Positions 57,007 to 57,647 of a DNA stretch of 57,647 bases are shown piece after piece. The first letter of the stretch is position 1, and each line of letters starts with the position of its first letter. This DNA comes from a virus. The notes below the pieces were generated by a model, which was given only the letters and a program-made list of their open reading frames with translations, did no database searches and was not told where the DNA came from. The DNA lies in the IMG/VR virus record IMGVR_UViG_3300017752_000012, positions 1 to 57,647 of that record. One strand, written 5' to 3'. A program made the translations under genes and the position numbers.

Positions 57007-57605
57007 TATTTGGCTGTGATCCGTTTCTCGTAGTCTGCATAGTCATCACTCCACCAGGGTGGTCTTTCTCGATGCTTCCACTCTGCAAACGTACCCTTGT
57101 CGAGGTGATAGTAATCACGATACGACTGGATTGGATTGTCATAGTCTTTTAACTCGTCTGGCATAGCTAGACCGAAAGTAGTAAACCCCTTGCGAGGCAT
57201 ATTCTCAGGCTCAGGTAGTTTGTTTACTACTTGTGCAATTGACTTGTGGTCTTTACCATAGCGATAACGATACTCTTCATTCAAAGCATTACCATAGCAG
57301 TGAGTCCACTCAAAATTATCTAGTGATGAACGTACCCAGATTGTGCAAGGGTGATTGTACATCATTGGCAGATAAGGTGTGAGTGGTCGCTCTTCTGGTG
57401 GAAGATGCTTGATTTCTTTCTTCAAAGCGTTTAGATGATCTCTCTCGTCTTTCTCAAGAGCGCGGGGTATAAAGCCTAGATGCTTGTCAACCCATATGGC
57501 TGTACATAGCAACTGTGCTACCTCAAGAGGCATCTTCACGATATGCTTGTCTACATGATACTCGGCACACTTGTCGAGATCTTTGTCAAGGTAAAATAAA
57601 TTCAA
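57006..57605 (-). CDS. conserved phage protein of unknown function
   Basis: 199 residues, first gene of the minus arm in the window. A TTG at 57605 is the likely start: GGAGA lies about eight bases upstream and the conserved beginning NLFYLDKDLDKCAEYHVDKH comes at once. The pattern of LDKDLDKCAEYHVDKHIVKM, then LPPEERPLTPYLPMMYNHPC, TIWVRSSLDNFEW and LNEEYRYRYGKDHK is known to me from many phages, with His, Asp and Trp conserved. It may be an enzyme. No function can be assigned. Confidence 0.65.
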   Translation of the reverse strand: MNLFYLDKDLDKCAEYHVDKHIVKMPLEVAQLLCTAIWVDKHLGFIPRALEKDERDHLNALKKEIKHLPPEERPLTPYLPMMYNHPCTIWVRSSLDNFEWTHCYGNALNEEYRYRYGKDHKSIAQVVNKLPEPENMPRKGFTTFGLAMPDELKDYDNPIQSYRDYYHLDKGTFAEWKHRERPPWWSDDYADYEKRITAK

Positions 57606-57632
57606 TGCTTTTCTCCGTAAATTTAGACAACT

Positions 57633-57647
57633 ATTATACTAAACTTC
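57633..57647 (-). promoter_or_regulatory. promoter cut by the window end
   Basis: TATAAT on the minus strand at 57638-57633, in the same context as the other cassettes. The -35 box would lie beyond 57647, outside the window. Confidence 0.65.

Noticed and set aside
1-57647. Integrase, repressor, tRNA genes, CRISPR array, insertion sequences or phage RNA polymerase
   Set aside because: None was found on reading both strands; the HTH proteins lack a neighbouring integrase or operator arrangement typical of temperate phages.

Overview
The window is almost the whole of one tailed double-stranded DNA phage genome. It begins inside a tail-fibre gene and ends inside a promoter. The gene content fits a siphovirus: HK97-type portal, protease and capsid, a tail-tube protein, a 1493-residue tape measure and a very large central tail protein, with no sheath or baseplate genes. 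No integrase, repressor, tRNA, CRISPR array or phage RNA polymerase was seen. The phage looks lytic and appears to use host sigma70: at least nine near-consensus promoters (TTGACA, 17-18 bases, TATAAT) are visible, plus a tenth cut by the window end. The AT-rich DNA, the class I ribonucleotide reductase, the PhoH-like ATPase and my recollection of similar proteins in marine metagenomic phages suggest a marine proteobacterial host. The host cannot be fixed from this sequence.

The plus strand (1-36051) holds virion and accessory genes. At 1-1392 are the end of a tail fibre and two small genes. At 1942-4123, together with the gene starting at 1479, is a five-gene set of exported proteins, followed by a membrane-anchored coiled-coil protein. 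At 4639-8751 are the small and large terminase subunits, with about ten small genes between them. Several of those encode extremely Lys/Arg-rich proteins, and two or three are membrane or holin-like. At 8836-19972 are an HNH protein, portal, a fused prohead protease and major capsid gene with an internal start, connectors, tail terminator, tail tube, a second large tail protein and the tail-assembly chaperones. At 19962-36051 are the tape measure, a distal tail protein and a 3547-residue central tail protein.

The minus strand (57647-36062) holds replication, repair, nucleotide metabolism and regulation genes, transcribed toward the structural genes. The two arms converge on a hairpin terminator at 36049-36076. 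In transcription order the minus arm encodes a conserved phage protein, a DUF3310 protein, HTH proteins, a PC4-like ssDNA-binding protein, an NAD+-dependent DNA ligase split into two genes, a protein with repeated HTH/SANT-like units, a DnaB-like helicase, a short primase, family A DNA polymerase, PhoH-like ATPase, a UvsW/D10-like helicase, a probable ssDNA-binding protein, SbcD and SbcC (gp47/gp46), a methyltransferase, a Hjc-like resolvase, a 5'-3' exonuclease, and NrdA, thioredoxin and NrdB. Most neighbours overlap by ATGA or TAATG, so they are probably translationally coupled.

The most unusual parts are: the exported five-gene set, where one stretch of DNA encodes a C-terminal membrane anchor in one frame and the next gene's signal peptide in another; the cluster of tiny, hyper-basic overlapping genes; the protease-capsid fusion with a well-placed internal start; a terminase promoter that predicts a leaderless mRNA; a promoter followed at once by a terminator; and a promoter plus ribosome-site cassette repeated ahead of early genes. 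No endolysin was recognised. All family assignments come from reading motifs and from memory; no database search was run.
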